From Frateuria defendens (GTDB lineage Bacteria > Pseudomonadota > Gammaproteobacteria > Xanthomonadales > Rhodanobacteraceae): DNA of 59,510 nt. The notes under the pieces are model-generated. The model made no database searches, was not told the origin of the DNA, and worked only from the letters and a program-made list of their open reading frames with translations. Shown piece after piece: positions 17,542 to 27,571 of this stretch. Location of the stretch: contig NZ_LFQR01000027.1 of NCBI RefSeq assembly GCF_001182895.1, positions 1 to 59,510 of the forward strand. Direction: 5' to 3'. The position numbers were made by a program, and so were the translations under genes. The first letter of the stretch is position 1, and each line of letters begins with the position of its first letter.

Positions 17542-18695
17542 GCGGGAATCGGGCATCGGGAATGGAGAATCGGCAGGGCGCGCCGCAGCGGCCTGCTGCG
17601 CCTTCCCATTCCCGATTCCCGATGCCCGATTCCCGGCCCGTCCTCATCATGGCCGGCGGCACCGGCGGCCACATCTTCCCCGGCCTCGCCGTGGCCGAGA
17701 CGCTGCGTGCGCAGGGCGTACCGGTGGCATGGCTGGGTGCGACCGGCGGCATGGAGACGCGGGTGGTGCCGCCCACCGGCATCGCGCTGCACGTGGTGCC
17801 GGTGGGCGGCCTGCGCGGCAAGCGCTGGACCACGCGCCTGGCCGCGCCGCTGATGCTGGCGCGCGCGCTGCTCGCCTCGCTGCGCATCCTGCTCAAGCTG
17901 CGGCCGCGCAGCGTGCTGTCGATGGGCGGCTACGTGGCCGGCCCCGGCGGCGTGGCCGCGCGCCTGCTCGGCACGCCGCTGCTGGTGCACGAGCAGAACC
18001 GCGTGGCCGGCTACACCAACCAGAAGCTGGCCGGCTTCGCCCGGCGCGTGCTGGCCGGCTTCGCCGACGCGCTGCCCGGCGCCGAATGGGTGGGCAACCC
18101 GGTGCGCGCCGCCATCGCCGCGCTGCCGCCGCCGGCGCAGCGCTTCGCGGCCCATGCCGGCCGTCCGCACCTGCTGGTGCTGGGCGGCAGCCTGGGTGCG
18201 CGCGCCTTGAACCTCGCCCTGCCGAAGGCGCTGGCCCTGCTGCCGGCGGAGCGTCGCCCCGAGGTGCTGCACCAGTGCGGCGGCCGCGGCGTGGAGGAGA
18301 CGCAGGCGGCCTACGCCGCGGCCGGCGTGGAGGCGCAGATCGTGCCCTTCGTCGAGGACATGGCCGGCACCTACGCCTGGGCCGACCTCGCCGTGTGCCG
18401 CGCCGGCGCGCTGACCCTGGCCGAACTCACCGCCGCCGGCCTCGGCGCCGTGCTGGTGCCGTTTCCGCACGCGGTGGACGACCACCAGACCCGCAACGCC
18501 GAGGCGCTGGTCGCCGCCGGCGCGGCCGAACTGATACAGGAACGTGATTTGGACGTACATGCACTCGCGCAGCGCCTGGCGGCGCTGCTGGACGACCGCG
18601 CCGGCCTGCTCGCCATGGCCGTGGCTGCGCGCACGCTGGCCAAGCCGGATGCGGCGGCGGTGATCGCGCAGGCCTGCCTGGAGGTGGCCGCATGA
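17538..18695 (+). CDS. murG: UDP-GlcNAc: lipid I N-acetylglucosaminyltransferase
   Basis: Makes lipid II at the inner face of the membrane. Motifs: [12 protein letters not shown] (residues 37-48 of this frame), [14 protein letters not shown] and G-G-S-L-G-A. The start is ambiguous. The ATG at 17538 overlaps the ftsW stop (ATGA) but makes 28 extra residues encoded by a GGGAATCGGG palindrome. The ATG at 17622 gives a normal 357-residue MurG but has no Shine-Dalgarno and lies inside the repeat's right arm. I keep 17538 because it has the only visible initiation context. The catalytic body is complete either way. Confidence 0.93.
   Translation: MSGNRASGMENRQGAPQRPAAPSHSRFPMPDSRPVLIMAGGTGGHIFPGLAVAETLRAQGVPVAWLGATGGMETRVVPPTGIALHVVPVGGLRGKRWTTRLAAPLMLARALLASLRILLKLRPRSVLSMGGYVAGPGGVAARLLGTPLLVHEQNRVAGYTNQKLAGFARRVLAGFADALPGAEWVGNPVRAAIAALPPPAQRFAAHAGRPHLLVLGGSLGARALNLALPKALALLPAERRPEVLHQCGGRGVEETQAAYAAAGVEAQIVPFVEDMAGTYAWADLAVCRAGALTLAELTAAGLGAVLVPFPHAVDDHQTRNAEALVAAGAAELIQERDLDVHALAQRLAALLDDRAGLLAMAVAARTLAKPDAAAVIAQACLEVAA
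17543..17636. repeat. GGGAATCGGG palindrome at the 5' end of murG
   Basis: Left arm CGGGAATCGGGCATCGGGAA and onward (17543-17573) and right arm TTCCCATTCCCGATTCCCGA and onward (17603-17636) are inverted copies. The spacer contains its own GCGCCGCAGC/GCTGCGCC pairing. The whole repeat is open in the murG frame. Confidence 0.75.
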
Positions 18696-20137
18696 CCCCG
18701 CGCCGCCTGCTCTCGCACGAAGACCTGATGAGCACCTTCCGCCGCGTGCACTTCATCGGCATCGGCGGCGTCGGCATGAGCGGCATCGCCGAGGTGCTGC
18801 ACAACCTGGGCTATGCGGTGTCCGGCTCCGACCGCGCCGGCTCGCCCACCACCGAGCGGCTGGCCAAGCTCGGCATCGAGGTGCGCATCGGCCACCTCGC
18901 CGAGCACGTGGCCGACGCCGACGTGGTGGTGACCTCCAGCGCCATCCGCGCCGACAACGCCGAGCTGGTGGCCGCCCGCGCGGCGCGCATCCCGGTGATC
19001 CCGCGCGCGGAGATGCTGGGCGAGCTGATGCGCTTCCGCCGCGGCATCGCCATCGCCGGCACCCACGGCAAGACCACCACCACCAGCCTCGCCGCCAGCG
19101 TGCTGGCCGAGGCCGGCTACGACCCCACCTTCGTGATCGGCGGCCAGCTCAACGCGGCCGGCGCCAATGCGCGGCTGGGCACCGGGCAGTACCTGGTGGC
19201 CGAGGCGGACGAGTCGGACGGCTCCTTCCTGCTGCTCTCGCCGGTGATCGCCGCGGTCACCAACATCGACGCGGATCACTTGGAGAACTACCACGGCGAT
19301 TTCGCCGAGGTGAAGAAGGCCTTCGACGATTTCCTGCACCGCCTGCCGTTCTACGGCCTGGCCGTACTGTGTGTGGACGACCCCGAAGTGGCCGCACTGG
19401 CCAAGACCACCACGCGCCGCGTGATGACCTACGGCATCGACACGCCCGACGCCGACGTGCGCGCCGCCAACATCGCCCAGCACGGCTTCCGTATGCACTT
19501 CGACCTGCACCTGCCCGGCCGCGAGCGCGGCCTGCCGGTGGAGCTCAACCTGCCGGGCCGGCACAACGTGCTCAACGCGCTGGCCGCTGCCAGCATCGGC
19601 TGGCAGCTCGGCGTGGAGCCGGTGGCGATCGCCCGCGCGCTGGCCAACTTCCAGGGCGTGGGCCGGCGCTTCCACCGCCGCGGCGAGATCGCGCTGGACC
19701 ACGGCAGCGCGCTGCTGGTGGACGACTACGGCCACCATCCGCGCGAGCTTGCCGCGGTGTTCGCCGCCGCCCGCGGCGGCTGGCCGGAGCGCCGCCTGGT
19801 GGTGGCCTTCCAGCCACACCGCTACAGCCGCACGCGCGACCTGCTGGACGACTTCGCCAACGTGCTGGCCGAGGCCGACGTGCTGGTGCTGACCGAGGTC
19901 TATCCGGCCGGCGAGGCGCCCATCGCCGGCGCCGATGGCCGCGCGCTGGCCCGCGCCGTGCGTGCGCGCGGCAAGGTCGATCCGGTGCTGGTCGAGCATC
20001 CGCGCGAACTGAAGGACAGCCTGCCGGCGCTGCTGCGCGACGGTGACCTGCTGCTGCTGCTCGGCGCCGGCGACATCGGCGCGGCGGCGGTGGAACTGGC
20101 CAAGGCCGGCCAGCTCAAGACGAAGGGGGGTGCATGA
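18692..20137 (+). CDS. murC: UDP-N-acetylmuramate: L-alanine ligase
   Basis: First Mur ligase step. 481 residues. N-terminal nucleotide fold [12 protein letters not shown] (about 18-29), P-loop G-T-H-G-K-T-T-T-T (about 119-127), E-A-D-E-S-D-G-S, and D-D-Y-G-H-H-P in the C-terminal domain. The ATG at 18692 overlaps murG (ATGA); a second start at 18728 (MSTFRR...) would drop 12 residues and is closer to common annotation, so the true start is uncertain by 12 codons. Confidence 0.95.
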   Translation: MTPRRLLSHEDLMSTFRRVHFIGIGGVGMSGIAEVLHNLGYAVSGSDRAGSPTTERLAKLGIEVRIGHLAEHVADADVVVTSSAIRADNAELVAARAARIPVIPRAEMLGELMRFRRGIAIAGTHGKTTTTSLAASVLAEAGYDPTFVIGGQLNAAGANARLGTGQYLVAEADESDGSFLLLSPVIAAVTNIDADHLENYHGDFAEVKKAFDDFLHRLPFYGLAVLCVDDPEVAALAKTTTRRVMTYGIDTPDADVRAANIAQHGFRMHFDLHLPGRERGLPVELNLPGRHNVLNALAAASIGWQLGVEPVAIARALANFQGVGRRFHRRGEIALDHGSALLVDDYGHHPRELAAVFAAARGGWPERRLVVAFQPHRYSRTRDLLDDFANVLAEADVLVLTEVYPAGEAPIAGADGRALARAVRARGKVDPVLVEHPRELKDSLPALLRDGDLLLLLGAGDIGAAAVELAKAGQLKTKGGA

Positions 20138-21186
20138 TGGCCACGCCGATTTCCGCCGCCAACCGCATCACCGATCCCGCCCGGTTCGGCCGCGTCGCCG
20201 TGGTCATGGGCGGCACCTCCTCCGAGCGCGAGGTCTCGCTCGACTCCGGCCGCAACGTGCTGGCCGCGCTGCGCGCACGCGGGGTGGACGCGCACGCGGT
20301 GGACGGCATCCCGGCCCTGCTGGAATCGCTGCGGGCGTGGCGCTTCGACCGCGTGTTCAACATCCTGCACGGCGGGGAGGGCGAGAACGGCGTGCTGCAG
20401 GGCGCGCTGGAGGCACTTGGCGTGCCCTACACCGGCTCGGGCGTGCTCGGCTCGGCGCTGGCGATGGACAAGACCCGCGCCAAGCGCGTGTGGCAGTCGC
20501 TCGGCCTCGCCACGCCGGCGTTCAAGGCGCTGCCGCGCGGCGCCGACGTGCACGCCGCCGCGTGCGGGATCGGCTTCCCGCTGATCGTCAAGCCCGCCTG
20601 CGAAGGCTCCAGCGTGGGCGTCACCCGCGTGTTCGAGGAGAAGGATCTCGACGCCGCCGTGGTGCTGGCCGCCCGCTACCACGGCGAGCTGCTGATGGAG
20701 GCGCTGATCGAGGGCCAGGAGATGACCGTGGGCATCCTCGGCCGCCAGGTGCTGCCCACCATCCACATCGTGCCCAAGGGCGCCTTCTACGACTACAACG
20801 CCAAGTACGTCGCCGAGGACACCCAGTACCTCTGCCCCGGCCTCGCCGGCGAGGCCGAGGAGGCGCTGCGCGCGCTGTCGCTGGCGGCCTTCGACGCGCT
20901 CGACTGCGCCGGCTGGGGCCGCGTGGACGTGATGCGCGACCGCGAAGGCCGCAACTGGCTGCTGGAGGCGAACACCGCCCCGGGCATGACCTCGCACTCG
21001 CTGGTACCCAAGGCCGCCAGGGCCGCCGGCATCGACTACGAGACACTGTGCTGGCGGGTGTTGGAGACCAGCTTTGCGGGTCCGGGAGTCGGGAATAGTG
21101 AATCGGGAATAGCCGAGCGTGCTCCATCCGATTCCCGATTCCCTACTCCCGATTCCCAGGGCGCCTCCAAGGGAGGCACCCCATGA
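20134..21186 (+). CDS. ddlB: D-alanine: D-alanine ligase
   Basis: ATP-grasp enzyme making D-Ala-D-Ala for MurF. 350 residues; motifs [13 protein letters not shown] (about 23-35), H-G-G-x-G-E-N-G, [10 protein letters not shown] and [11 protein letters not shown]. The enzyme proper ends near L-E-T-S-F (about 311). The remaining 35 or so residues (beginning [10 protein letters not shown]) are encoded by a GGGAATCGGG palindrome and have no family counterpart. ATGA overlaps with murC and ftsQ. Confidence 0.95.
   Translation: MMATPISAANRITDPARFGRVAVVMGGTSSEREVSLDSGRNVLAALRARGVDAHAVDGIPALLESLRAWRFDRVFNILHGGEGENGVLQGALEALGVPYTGSGVLGSALAMDKTRAKRVWQSLGLATPAFKALPRGADVHAAACGIGFPLIVKPACEGSSVGVTRVFEEKDLDAAVVLAARYHGELLMEALIEGQEMTVGILGRQVLPTIHIVPKGAFYDYNAKYVAEDTQYLCPGLAGEAEEALRALSLAAFDALDCAGWGRVDVMRDREGRNWLLEANTAPGMTSHSLVPKAARAAGIDYETLCWRVLETSFAGPGVGNSESGIAERAPSDSRFPTPDSQGASKGGTP
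21078..21158. repeat. GGGAATCGGG palindrome inside the 3' end of ddlB
   Basis: Left arm GGGTCCGGGAGTCGGGAATA and onward (21078-21112) and right arm CCGATTCCCGATTCCCTACT and onward (21128-21158) are inverted copies of the same family as at 16173 and 17543. It stays open in the ddlB frame and extends the protein. Confidence 0.75.
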
Positions 21187-21926
21187 GAGGAGCCATCCGC
21201 CTCGTCGCCTGGTGTCTGGCCATCGCCCTGGTGGCGCTGCCCATCGTCGGCGTGCTGCGCGGCTGGTTCGCGGCCAACCGCTGGCCGGTGACGCAGCTCA
21301 CCGTGCAGGCCGAGTTCCAGCACGTCGGCGCCGAGCAGATCCGCGCCGCCGTGCTGCCGGCGCTGGGCCGCGGCTTCTTCGCGCTGGACGTGGCCGCGGT
21401 GCAGAAGGCGGTGGCGGCGCTGCCCTGGGTGGAGTCGGTGGAAGCGCGCAAGCGCTGGCCGGACACCCTGCTGCTGCGCATCTACGAGCGCCAGCCCTTT
21501 GCCCGCTGGAACGACAAGCACCTGATCAGCCGCCAGGGCCTGGTGTTCGACGCCCCGGGCGACGAGGCCGTGGCCGGCCTGCCCGTGCTGAGCGGGCCCG
21601 ATTCGCGCCTGGCCGAGGTGGTGAGCTTCTACGCCGAGACGCAGAAGGCCTTCGCCAATACGCGCCTGAAGATCGTCGGCGTGACGCTCACCGATCGCGG
21701 CAGCTGGAGCCTCGCCACCGCCAGCGGTGCGCGGATCGTGGTCGGCGACCGCGACGAGGCCGGCCGCCGCCTGCGCCGCTTCCTCGACGTCTACCCGCAA
21801 CTGATGGCAGGCCACGGCGACGGCTTCGTCTACGCCGACCTGCGCTACACCAATGGTTTTGCCGTGCGATGGCCGCAGACGCCTGCGCCGGCCCCCAACG
21901 TATCCGGAGGCTCGCCCCGCACATGA
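21183..21926 (+). CDS. ftsQ: Cell division protein FtsQ
   Basis: Bitopic divisome protein, 247 residues. The membrane helix is at about 6-24. The POTRA domain follows ([15 protein letters not shown], about 40-54), with [17 protein letters not shown] about 80-96. The beta domain ends [16 protein letters not shown], which binds FtsB/FtsL. ATGA overlaps with ddlB and ftsA. Confidence 0.94.
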   Translation: MRGAIRLVAWCLAIALVALPIVGVLRGWFAANRWPVTQLTVQAEFQHVGAEQIRAAVLPALGRGFFALDVAAVQKAVAALPWVESVEARKRWPDTLLLRIYERQPFARWNDKHLISRQGLVFDAPGDEAVAGLPVLSGPDSRLAEVVSFYAETQKAFANTRLKIVGVTLTDRGSWSLATASGARIVVGDRDEAGRRLRRFLDVYPQLMAGHGDGFVYADLRYTNGFAVRWPQTPAPAPNVSGGSPRT

Positions 21927-23155
21927 AGACCCGCAACGACAAGCAACTGGTGGTCGGCCTCGACATCGGCACCTCCAAGGTGGTGGCGATCGTGGGCGAG
22001 TACGAGCCGGGCGAGCCGATCGAGGTGATCGGCATCGGCTCGCACGTCTCGCGCGGCATGAAGCGCGGCTCGGTGGTGGACATCGAATCCACCGTGCACT
22101 CGATCCAGCGCGCGGTGGAGGAGGCCGAGCTGATGGCCGGCTGCGATATCCGCTCGGTCTACGCCTCCATCTCCGGCAGCCACCTGGAGACCAAGAACTC
22201 GCACGGCACCGCGGCCATCCGCGACCGCGAGGTCACCCCGAACGATCTCGACCAGGTGCTCGAAGCCGCCAGCGCGGTGGCGATACCGGCCGACCGCAAG
22301 GTGCTCTACAAGGAGTCGCAGGAATACCGCATCGACGGCCAGGACGGCATCCGCTCGCCGGTGGGCATGAGCGGCGTGCGGCTGGAGGCCTCGGTGCACC
22401 TGGTCACCGGCGCGGCGGCGGCGGTGCAGAACATCTCCAAGTGCATCCAGCGCTGCGGCCTGTCGGTGGACGAGCTGGTGCCTTCGGCGGTGGCCAGCGC
22501 CAAGTCGGTGCTTACCGACGACGAGCGCGAGCTGGGCGTGTGCCTGGTCGACATCGGCGCCGGCACCACCGACATCGCCATCTACACCCAGGGTGCGATC
22601 CGCTACAGCAAGTCGCTGCCGGTGGGCGGCGACCAGGTCACCAACGACATCGCCTACGGCGTGCAGACGCCGACCGCGAGCGCGGAGGAGATCAAGATCA
22701 AGTACGCCTGCGCGCTGGCCCAGCTCACCCACGCGGAGGAGACCATCCAGGTGCCCAGCGTGGGCGACCGCCCGCCGCGCCGGCTCACCCGCCAGTCGCT
22801 GGCGCAGAGCGTGCAGGCCCGCTACGAGGAAATCTTCGAGATGGTGCACGACGAACTGCGCCGCTCCGGCTTCGAGAGCCTGGTGGCGGCCGGCGTGGTG
22901 CTCACCGGCGGCGCCGCGCGGATGGAAGGGGCGCTGGAGCTGGCCGAGGAGATCTTCCACAAGATGGTGCGCATCGGCGTGCCGCAGCACGTCTCGGGCC
23001 TGGGTGAAGTGGTCGCCAACCCCCTGCATTCCACCGGCGTGGGCCTGCTGCTGCACGGCGCGCGCACCGGCGGCATGCGCGCCAGCGGCCCGGCCGGCGG
23101 CAGCGTGGGCGGGCTGGTGGGCAAGGTGCGCGGCTGGATCACCAGGAATTTCTGA
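21923..23155 (+). CDS. ftsA: Cell division protein FtsA
   Basis: Actin-like membrane tether for FtsZ, 410 residues. Visible: V-G-L-D-I-G-T-S-K-V (11-20) phosphate loop, the SHS2/1C region with G-S-H-L-E-T-K-N-S-H-G, D-I-G-A-G-T-T-D-I-A, and L-T-G-G-A-A-R-M-E-G. The C-terminal amphipathic membrane-targeting helix G-K-V-R-G-W-I-T-R-N-F is intact. Overlaps ftsQ; a 124-bp spacer separates it from ftsZ. Confidence 0.96.
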   Translation: MKTRNDKQLVVGLDIGTSKVVAIVGEYEPGEPIEVIGIGSHVSRGMKRGSVVDIESTVHSIQRAVEEAELMAGCDIRSVYASISGSHLETKNSHGTAAIRDREVTPNDLDQVLEAASAVAIPADRKVLYKESQEYRIDGQDGIRSPVGMSGVRLEASVHLVTGAAAAVQNISKCIQRCGLSVDELVPSAVASAKSVLTDDERELGVCLVDIGAGTTDIAIYTQGAIRYSKSLPVGGDQVTNDIAYGVQTPTASAEEIKIKYACALAQLTHAEETIQVPSVGDRPPRRLTRQSLAQSVQARYEEIFEMVHDELRRSGFESLVAAGVVLTGGAARMEGALELAEEIFHKMVRIGVPQHVSGLGEVVANPLHSTGVGLLLHGARTGGMRASGPAGGSVGGLVGKVRGWITRNF

Positions 23156-23279
23156 GTTTCGCATTCGGCGGCGCAGGAGGCGCAGCCAGGGTGGATGGAG
23201 GTCCGCCCGCCACTTCCGGAGCGACAGGAGTCGCGCCCGGCAGTCACAACGACAACGAAGGCTCTACGGAGGACGGGAA

Positions 23280-24461
23280 ATGTTCGAACTAATCGAAAAA
23301 CTGGCACCGAACGCAGTCATCAAGGTCATCGGCGTGGGCGGCGGCGGCGGCAACGCCGTGGCGCACATGCTCAACGCCAATGTCGAAGGCGTCGATTTCA
23401 TCGTCGCCAACACCGATGCGCAGGCCATGAAGAATTGCGGCTCGCGCACCCACCTGCAACTGGGCGCCAACGTGACCAAGGGCCTGGGCGCGGGCGCCAA
23501 CCCGGAAGTGGGCCGCCAGGCCGCACTGGAAGACCGCGAGCGCATCGAGGAAATGCTCGAGGGCGCGGACATGGTGTTCATCACCGCCGGCATGGGCGGC
23601 GGCACCGGTACCGGCGCGGCGCCGGTGGTGGCGCAGCTGGCCAAGGAGAAGGGCATCCTCACCGTGGCGGTGGTCACCAAGCCGTTCCCGTTCGAGGGCC
23701 GCCGGCGCATGCAGGTGGCGCTCAAGGGCATCGAGGACCTGTCCCAGCACGTGGATTCGCTGATCACCGTGCCTAACGAGAAGCTGCTCAGCGTGCTCGG
23801 CCGCGAGGTCACCCTGCTCAACGCCTTCAAGTCCGCCAACGACGTGCTGCTGGGTGCCGTGCAGGGCATCGCCGACCTGATCACCGCCCCGGGCCTGATC
23901 AACGTGGACTTTGCCGACGTGCGCACGGTAATGAGCGAGATGGGCCTGGCCATGATGGGCTCGGGCACCGCCCGCGGCGACGACCGCGCCCAGGCCGCGG
24001 CCGAGGCGGCGATCAAGAACCCGCTGCTGGAGGACGTCGACCTCAACGGCGCCTGCGGCATCCTGGTCAACGTCACCGCCGGTCCCAACCTGACCATGCG
24101 CGAATTTGACGAGATTGGCCGCATCATCCACGACTACGCCAGCGAAGACGCCACCGTGGTGATCGGTACCTCGCTGGATGCGGAAATGCAGGACGACGTG
24201 CGCGTCACCGTGGTCGCCACCGGTCTCAACCGTGCCGCGGCCCGCCAGCCGATCCGCCCGGCCGCCACCCAGCAGGTGGAAATGCGCCAGCGGCCGCGCC
24301 CAGTGATGCTGCGTACCGGCACCGGCAACGAGGTGGTCGATTACGCCCAGCCCGAGACGGTGGTCAGCACCAGCCCCCGCGGCGAGGCGCCGGCCAAGGG
24401 CGGCGACACGAGCCTGGACTATCTGGACATTCCGGCGTTTCTGCGCCGTCAGGCCGACTAA
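23280..24461 (+). CDS. ftsZ: Cell division GTPase FtsZ
   Basis: Tubulin-like GTPase forming the Z-ring, 393 residues. G-V-G-G-G-G-G-N-A-V (18-27), the tubulin signature G-M-G-G-G-T-G-T-G-A, and the T7 catalytic loop N-V-D-F-A-D-V are present. A variable linker follows from about 320. The C-terminal peptide L-D-Y-L-D-I-P-A-F-L-R-R-Q-A-D is the FtsA/ZipA-binding tail. The start at 23280 follows GGAGG about eight bases upstream. Confidence 0.97.
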   Translation: MFELIEKLAPNAVIKVIGVGGGGGNAVAHMLNANVEGVDFIVANTDAQAMKNCGSRTHLQLGANVTKGLGAGANPEVGRQAALEDRERIEEMLEGADMVFITAGMGGGTGTGAAPVVAQLAKEKGILTVAVVTKPFPFEGRRRMQVALKGIEDLSQHVDSLITVPNEKLLSVLGREVTLLNAFKSANDVLLGAVQGIADLITAPGLINVDFADVRTVMSEMGLAMMGSGTARGDDRAQAAAEAAIKNPLLEDVDLNGACGILVNVTAGPNLTMREFDEIGRIIHDYASEDATVVIGTSLDAEMQDDVRVTVVATGLNRAAARQPIRPAATQQVEMRQRPRPVMLRTGTGNEVVDYAQPETVVSTSPRGEAPAKGGDTSLDYLDIPAFLRRQAD

Positions 24462-24858
24462 CGAGGAAATGTAAAAAAAGATTGAACGTTTTGCCCGCAG
24501 GCAGGGTCTGAGGAAAAACGCGCCGGCATGGCCGGGGTGGGTGCCAAGGACCTGCCGAGGGCAGCGAACGCTGCCAGCTGCGCGTTCTAAGGATGGATGC
24601 GTCAGCAGGGCGCCGGCCGCATGGCCGGGGTCCATCGACGCCTTGCGCCGGCCTGTCCCGTCCCGGCGCGAGGCGGTTTTTCGCCGGACGGCCGTGGGCC
24701 GTGGCGAAGGCGCTGCCGCAGGTGGAGACGCCTGTGGCATGAAAAAAGTATGAAGCGGTGAACAGTCTGTACCGGGTGGTTTGCTTTTTTTGGAGGTTAA
24801 GACTGTGTTAGCATCCCTCCCCTGGTTGGCTGCTCTCTCTTTAACGAGTGCCTAAATA
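24462..24858. other. 397-bp ftsZ-lpxC spacer without a gene
   Basis: No coding frame is convincing. The segment contains several short stems, for example GGCAGCGAACGCTGCC, repeated CGCATGGCCGGGGT-like units (two copies of ATGGCCGGGGT near 24526 and 24619), and a TTCGCC...GGCGAA pairing near 24670-24700. The last 80 bases turn AT-rich (TTTGCTTTTTTTGGAGG, TTAGCAT) and probably hold the lpxC promoter. Confidence 0.5.
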
Positions 24859-25773
24859 ATGATCAAGCAGCGTACGCTCAAGAACATCATCCGTGCGACC
24901 GGCGTCGGCCTGCACACTGGCGACAAGGTCTACATGACGCTGCGCCCGGCGGCCCCGAATACCGGCATCGTCTTCCGCCGCACGGATCTCAATCCGCCCG
25001 TGGAAATCCATGCGCGCCCCGACAAGGTCGGCGATACGCGCCTGTCCACCACCCTGGTGAACGGCGACGTGCGCGTTTCCACGGTCGAACACCTGCTCTC
25101 GGCGATGGCCGGTCTGGGCATCGACAACGCCTACGTGGACCTGTCCGCGCCGGAAGTGCCGATCATGGACGGCAGCGCCGGTCCCTTCGTGTTCCTGCTG
25201 CAGTCGGCGGGCATCGAGGAGCAGACCGTCGCCAAGCGCTTCATCCGCATCAAGAAGCCGGTGAAGGTGCAGGAAGGCGACAAGTGGGCCCGCTTCGAAC
25301 CTTTCGAGGGCTTCAAGGTCGGCTTCTCGATCGAGTTCAACCACCCGATCATCTCCAAGCGCACCTCGCGCGCCGAGATCGACTTCTCCACCACCTCCTT
25401 CGTGAAGGAAGTGAGCCGTGCGCGCACCTTCGGCTTCATGCGCGACATCGAGATGCTGCGCGAGCACAACCTGGCGCTGGGCGGCTCGATGGACAACGCC
25501 GTGGTGCTGGACGACTACCGCGTGCTGAACGAGGACGGCCTGCGCTACGAGGACGAGTTCGTCAAGCACAAGATCCTCGACGCCATCGGCGATCTCTACC
25601 TGCTCGGCCACAGCCTGGTCGGTGCGTACTACGCCCACAAGTCGGGCCACGAGCTCAACAACAAGCTGCTGCGCACCCTGATGGCCGACGCCACGGCCTG
25701 GGAAGAGGTGAGCTACGAGGACGATCCGGCCACCGCGCCGATCTCCTACGCCCATCCCGCGCAGGCGGTCTGA
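24859..25773 (+). CDS. lpxC: UDP-3-O-acyl-GlcNAc deacetylase
   Basis: Zinc enzyme for the committed step of lipid A synthesis. The 304 residues match the family. Zinc and catalytic residues align with E. coli: H78 (S-T-V-E-H-L-L-S-A), H237 and D241 (H-K-I-L-D-A-I-G-D), and H264 (K-S-G-H-E). It closes the dcw cluster, has its own AT-rich upstream region and ends in a strong terminator. Confidence 0.97.
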   Translation: MIKQRTLKNIIRATGVGLHTGDKVYMTLRPAAPNTGIVFRRTDLNPPVEIHARPDKVGDTRLSTTLVNGDVRVSTVEHLLSAMAGLGIDNAYVDLSAPEVPIMDGSAGPFVFLLQSAGIEEQTVAKRFIRIKKPVKVQEGDKWARFEPFEGFKVGFSIEFNHPIISKRTSRAEIDFSTTSFVKEVSRARTFGFMRDIEMLREHNLALGGSMDNAVVLDDYRVLNEDGLRYEDEFVKHKILDAIGDLYLLGHSLVGAYYAHKSGHELNNKLLRTLMADATAWEEVSYEDDPATAPISYAHPAQAV

Positions 25774-25802
25774 AGCCCGACGCTTCGGCCCGGCCGCTAC
25801 GG

Positions 25803-25832
25803 AAAAGCCGCATCCTCGGATGCGGTTTTTTT
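25803..25832 (+). terminator. Intrinsic terminator of lpxC
   Basis: A CCGCATCC/GGATGCGG stem with A-rich left flank is followed by seven T, a textbook rho-independent terminator 30 bases after the lpxC stop. Confidence 0.9.
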
Positions 25833-25975
25833 GTGCCCGGTCACAGGCCGGCCGTAGACGGATCCGCGCATCTTGCCCATCCCGGGCTGTCCCCGGCGCC
25901 GTGCCGTGCTATAACCGGGGCTTGCCCTGGAGCCCGGTCGAGGCTCCGCGCGTCCGGGCAAGGCTGGAGGTGCCG

Positions 25976-26458
25976 CTAGCGGCGGCCTCCGGGAGGGGAA
26001 TCCGACGTTTCGGCGATGGACGCCAGTGCCAGGAACTGGGCCCGCAGCTCTGGGTCCGCGAGGGAGGCCGCGGCGGTCCGCAGGTGGACGGCCACGGCTG
26101 GCGAAAGGGGTTTTGACCGATCCGGTTCCACAGTGACCGGCGGCAAGGGGGCCACTTTCACGGTAACCGAACTGGCGTGCGTGCCGAGGGCGCGCGCGGT
26201 GGCAAGGAGCTGCGTTTGCATGAGCCGCAGGCGCGAGGCCCAGGCCGGGGAGGATGCCAGGAAGACGAGGCGGTCGTGGCGCAACTGGGCGAATCGCACC
26301 TGGTCGCGCAACGGCGTCGGCAGCGTCTGGCGCAGCGCGCGGTCCAGCGCGTCCAATTCGCCGGCCTTGCGGGCCAGCGTCGCGAAGGCGGCGCATTCGG
26401 TGACGGACTTCGGTCCGGCAGCCGGGCGAGAGGGGACGGGAGGGGGGGCGTGCCGCAT
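25976..26458 (-). CDS. DUF721 (DciA-like) protein
   Basis: A 160-residue protein with the DUF721 core: L-x-x-L-D-x-x-L-R-Q-T-L-P-T-P-L-R-D-Q-V-R-F, then L-V-F-L-A-S-S-P-A-W-A-S-R-L-R-L-M-Q (about 67-84). This matches the KH-like domain of DciA, the replicative-helicase loader that replaces DnaC in most bacteria. Position between lpxC and secA is conserved for dciA in Xanthomonadales. The start at 26458 may instead be 26467 (three residues longer). It is divergent from the M23 gene with only about 30 bp between starts, so the promoters must overlap the neighbouring coding sequences. Confidence 0.75.
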   Translation of the reverse strand: MRHAPPPVPSRPAAGPKSVTECAAFATLARKAGELDALDRALRQTLPTPLRDQVRFAQLRHDRLVFLASSPAWASRLRLMQTQLLATARALGTHASSVTVKVAPLPPVTVEPDRSKPLSPAVAVHLRTAAASLADPELRAQFLALASIAETSDSPPGGRR

Positions 26459-26489
26459 GACCGACATCTTCGACGTGAACGCTGAACGT

Positions 26490-27419
26490 ATGCAAATCAT
26501 ATTCGTATCCCGCAGCAACAAAGTGCCCCGCAGCTTCGATCTGACCAGCCGGCGCCTGCGCTGGCGCCTCGCCGCGGCGGCGCTGTGCGTGTTGTTCGGC
26601 TGCGGCGGGCTGGGGGCGGCGGTGGCCCTGACCGTGGCCAGTCCCCACGACCGCGCGCTGGATGAGGTGCAAGGCCTGCAGCAGCAGGTCGAGCGGCAGA
26701 AGGCGCAGCTCGCCGACGTGCGCGCCGACTCCCAGCGCCAGCTCGACGCCCTGGCGCTCAAGCTCGGCCAGCTGCAGGCCGAGTCCACCCGCCTGGACGC
26801 GCTGGGCGAGCGCTTGACCCAGGTCGGCAAGCTCGACGACGGCGAATTCGATTTCGACCAGCCGCCCGCGCTCGGCGGCGTGGAGGACGGCGGCGACGGC
26901 GCCTATGCGCTGCCGCCTAGCCTGCAAACCGGCATCGACCAGTTGGCCGAGCAGTTCGAGCGCCAGCAGGCGCAGCTGTCCGTGTTGCAGAGCTATCTTT
27001 TGGACGCGCGCATCGAATCGAGCCTCAAGCCCGCCGGCATGCCGGTGGAGGGCTACATTTCCTCCTACTTCGGCGGCCGGCCGGACCCGTTCAGCGGCCA
27101 CAGCGCCCGCCACACCGGCATCGACATCTCCACCCCCAGCGGCACGCCGGTGCATGCGGTGGCCGAAGGCATGGTCAGCTACGCCGGGGTGCGCAGCGGC
27201 TACGGCAACGTGGTGGAGATCGACCACGGCAACGGCTACATGACCCGCTATGCGCACAACAGCGCGCTGCTGGTCCACCCGGGCCAGCGCGTGCACGTGG
27301 GCGACGCGCTGGCCCGCGCCGGCTCCACCGGCCGCTCGACCGGCCCGCACGTGCATTTCGAGGTCTGGTACAAGGGCCGCGTGGTCAATCCGCTGGCCTA
27401 TGCGCGCTCCCACCACTAG
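26490..27419 (+). CDS. M23-family peptidoglycan peptidase with coiled coil
   Basis: A 309-residue inner-membrane protein. Basic N-terminus, one membrane helix (about 28-50), a coiled coil (about 58-115, Gln/Leu rich), and a LytM/M23 domain from about 190. The zinc motifs are complete: H-T-G-I-D (H-x-x-x-D) and H-V-H-F-E (H-x-H). It should therefore be a true endopeptidase rather than a degenerate EnvC-type activator. The start at 26490 (MQIIFVSRSN) is the family form; the ATG at 26457 is possible. A GC hairpin (27437-27457) follows the stop. Confidence 0.88.
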   Translation: MQIIFVSRSNKVPRSFDLTSRRLRWRLAAAALCVLFGCGGLGAAVALTVASPHDRALDEVQGLQQQVERQKAQLADVRADSQRQLDALALKLGQLQAESTRLDALGERLTQVGKLDDGEFDFDQPPALGGVEDGGDGAYALPPSLQTGIDQLAEQFERQQAQLSVLQSYLLDARIESSLKPAGMPVEGYISSYFGGRPDPFSGHSARHTGIDISTPSGTPVHAVAEGMVSYAGVRSGYGNVVEIDHGNGYMTRYAHNSALLVHPGQRVHVGDALARAGSTGRSTGPHVHFEVWYKGRVVNPLAYARSHH

Positions 27420-27436
27420 CCACTAGGCGTGGCCCG

Positions 27437-27457
27437 GCGCGGGCGGACCGCCCGCGC
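27437..27457. terminator. GC hairpin between the M23 gene and secA
   Basis: GCGCGGGCGG and CCGCCCGCGC form a tight inverted repeat 18 bases after the M23 stop. T-run is weak (TCTT), so termination is only possible. Confidence 0.35.
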
Positions 27458-27571
27458 TCTTGAATCCGGCCGCCGCCGCCGCCATCCCGGGCAATCGGGC
27501 AGGGTGTAGTACCATGCCCCTTTCGCCCGCGCCCATGGCGGCGATCCCGTCTCTTCTTATCCGGAACATCG

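Noticed and set aside
27420-27571. SecM-like arrest peptide upstream of secA
   Set aside because: No open frame with an arrest motif or signal peptide is present in the 152-bp gap.
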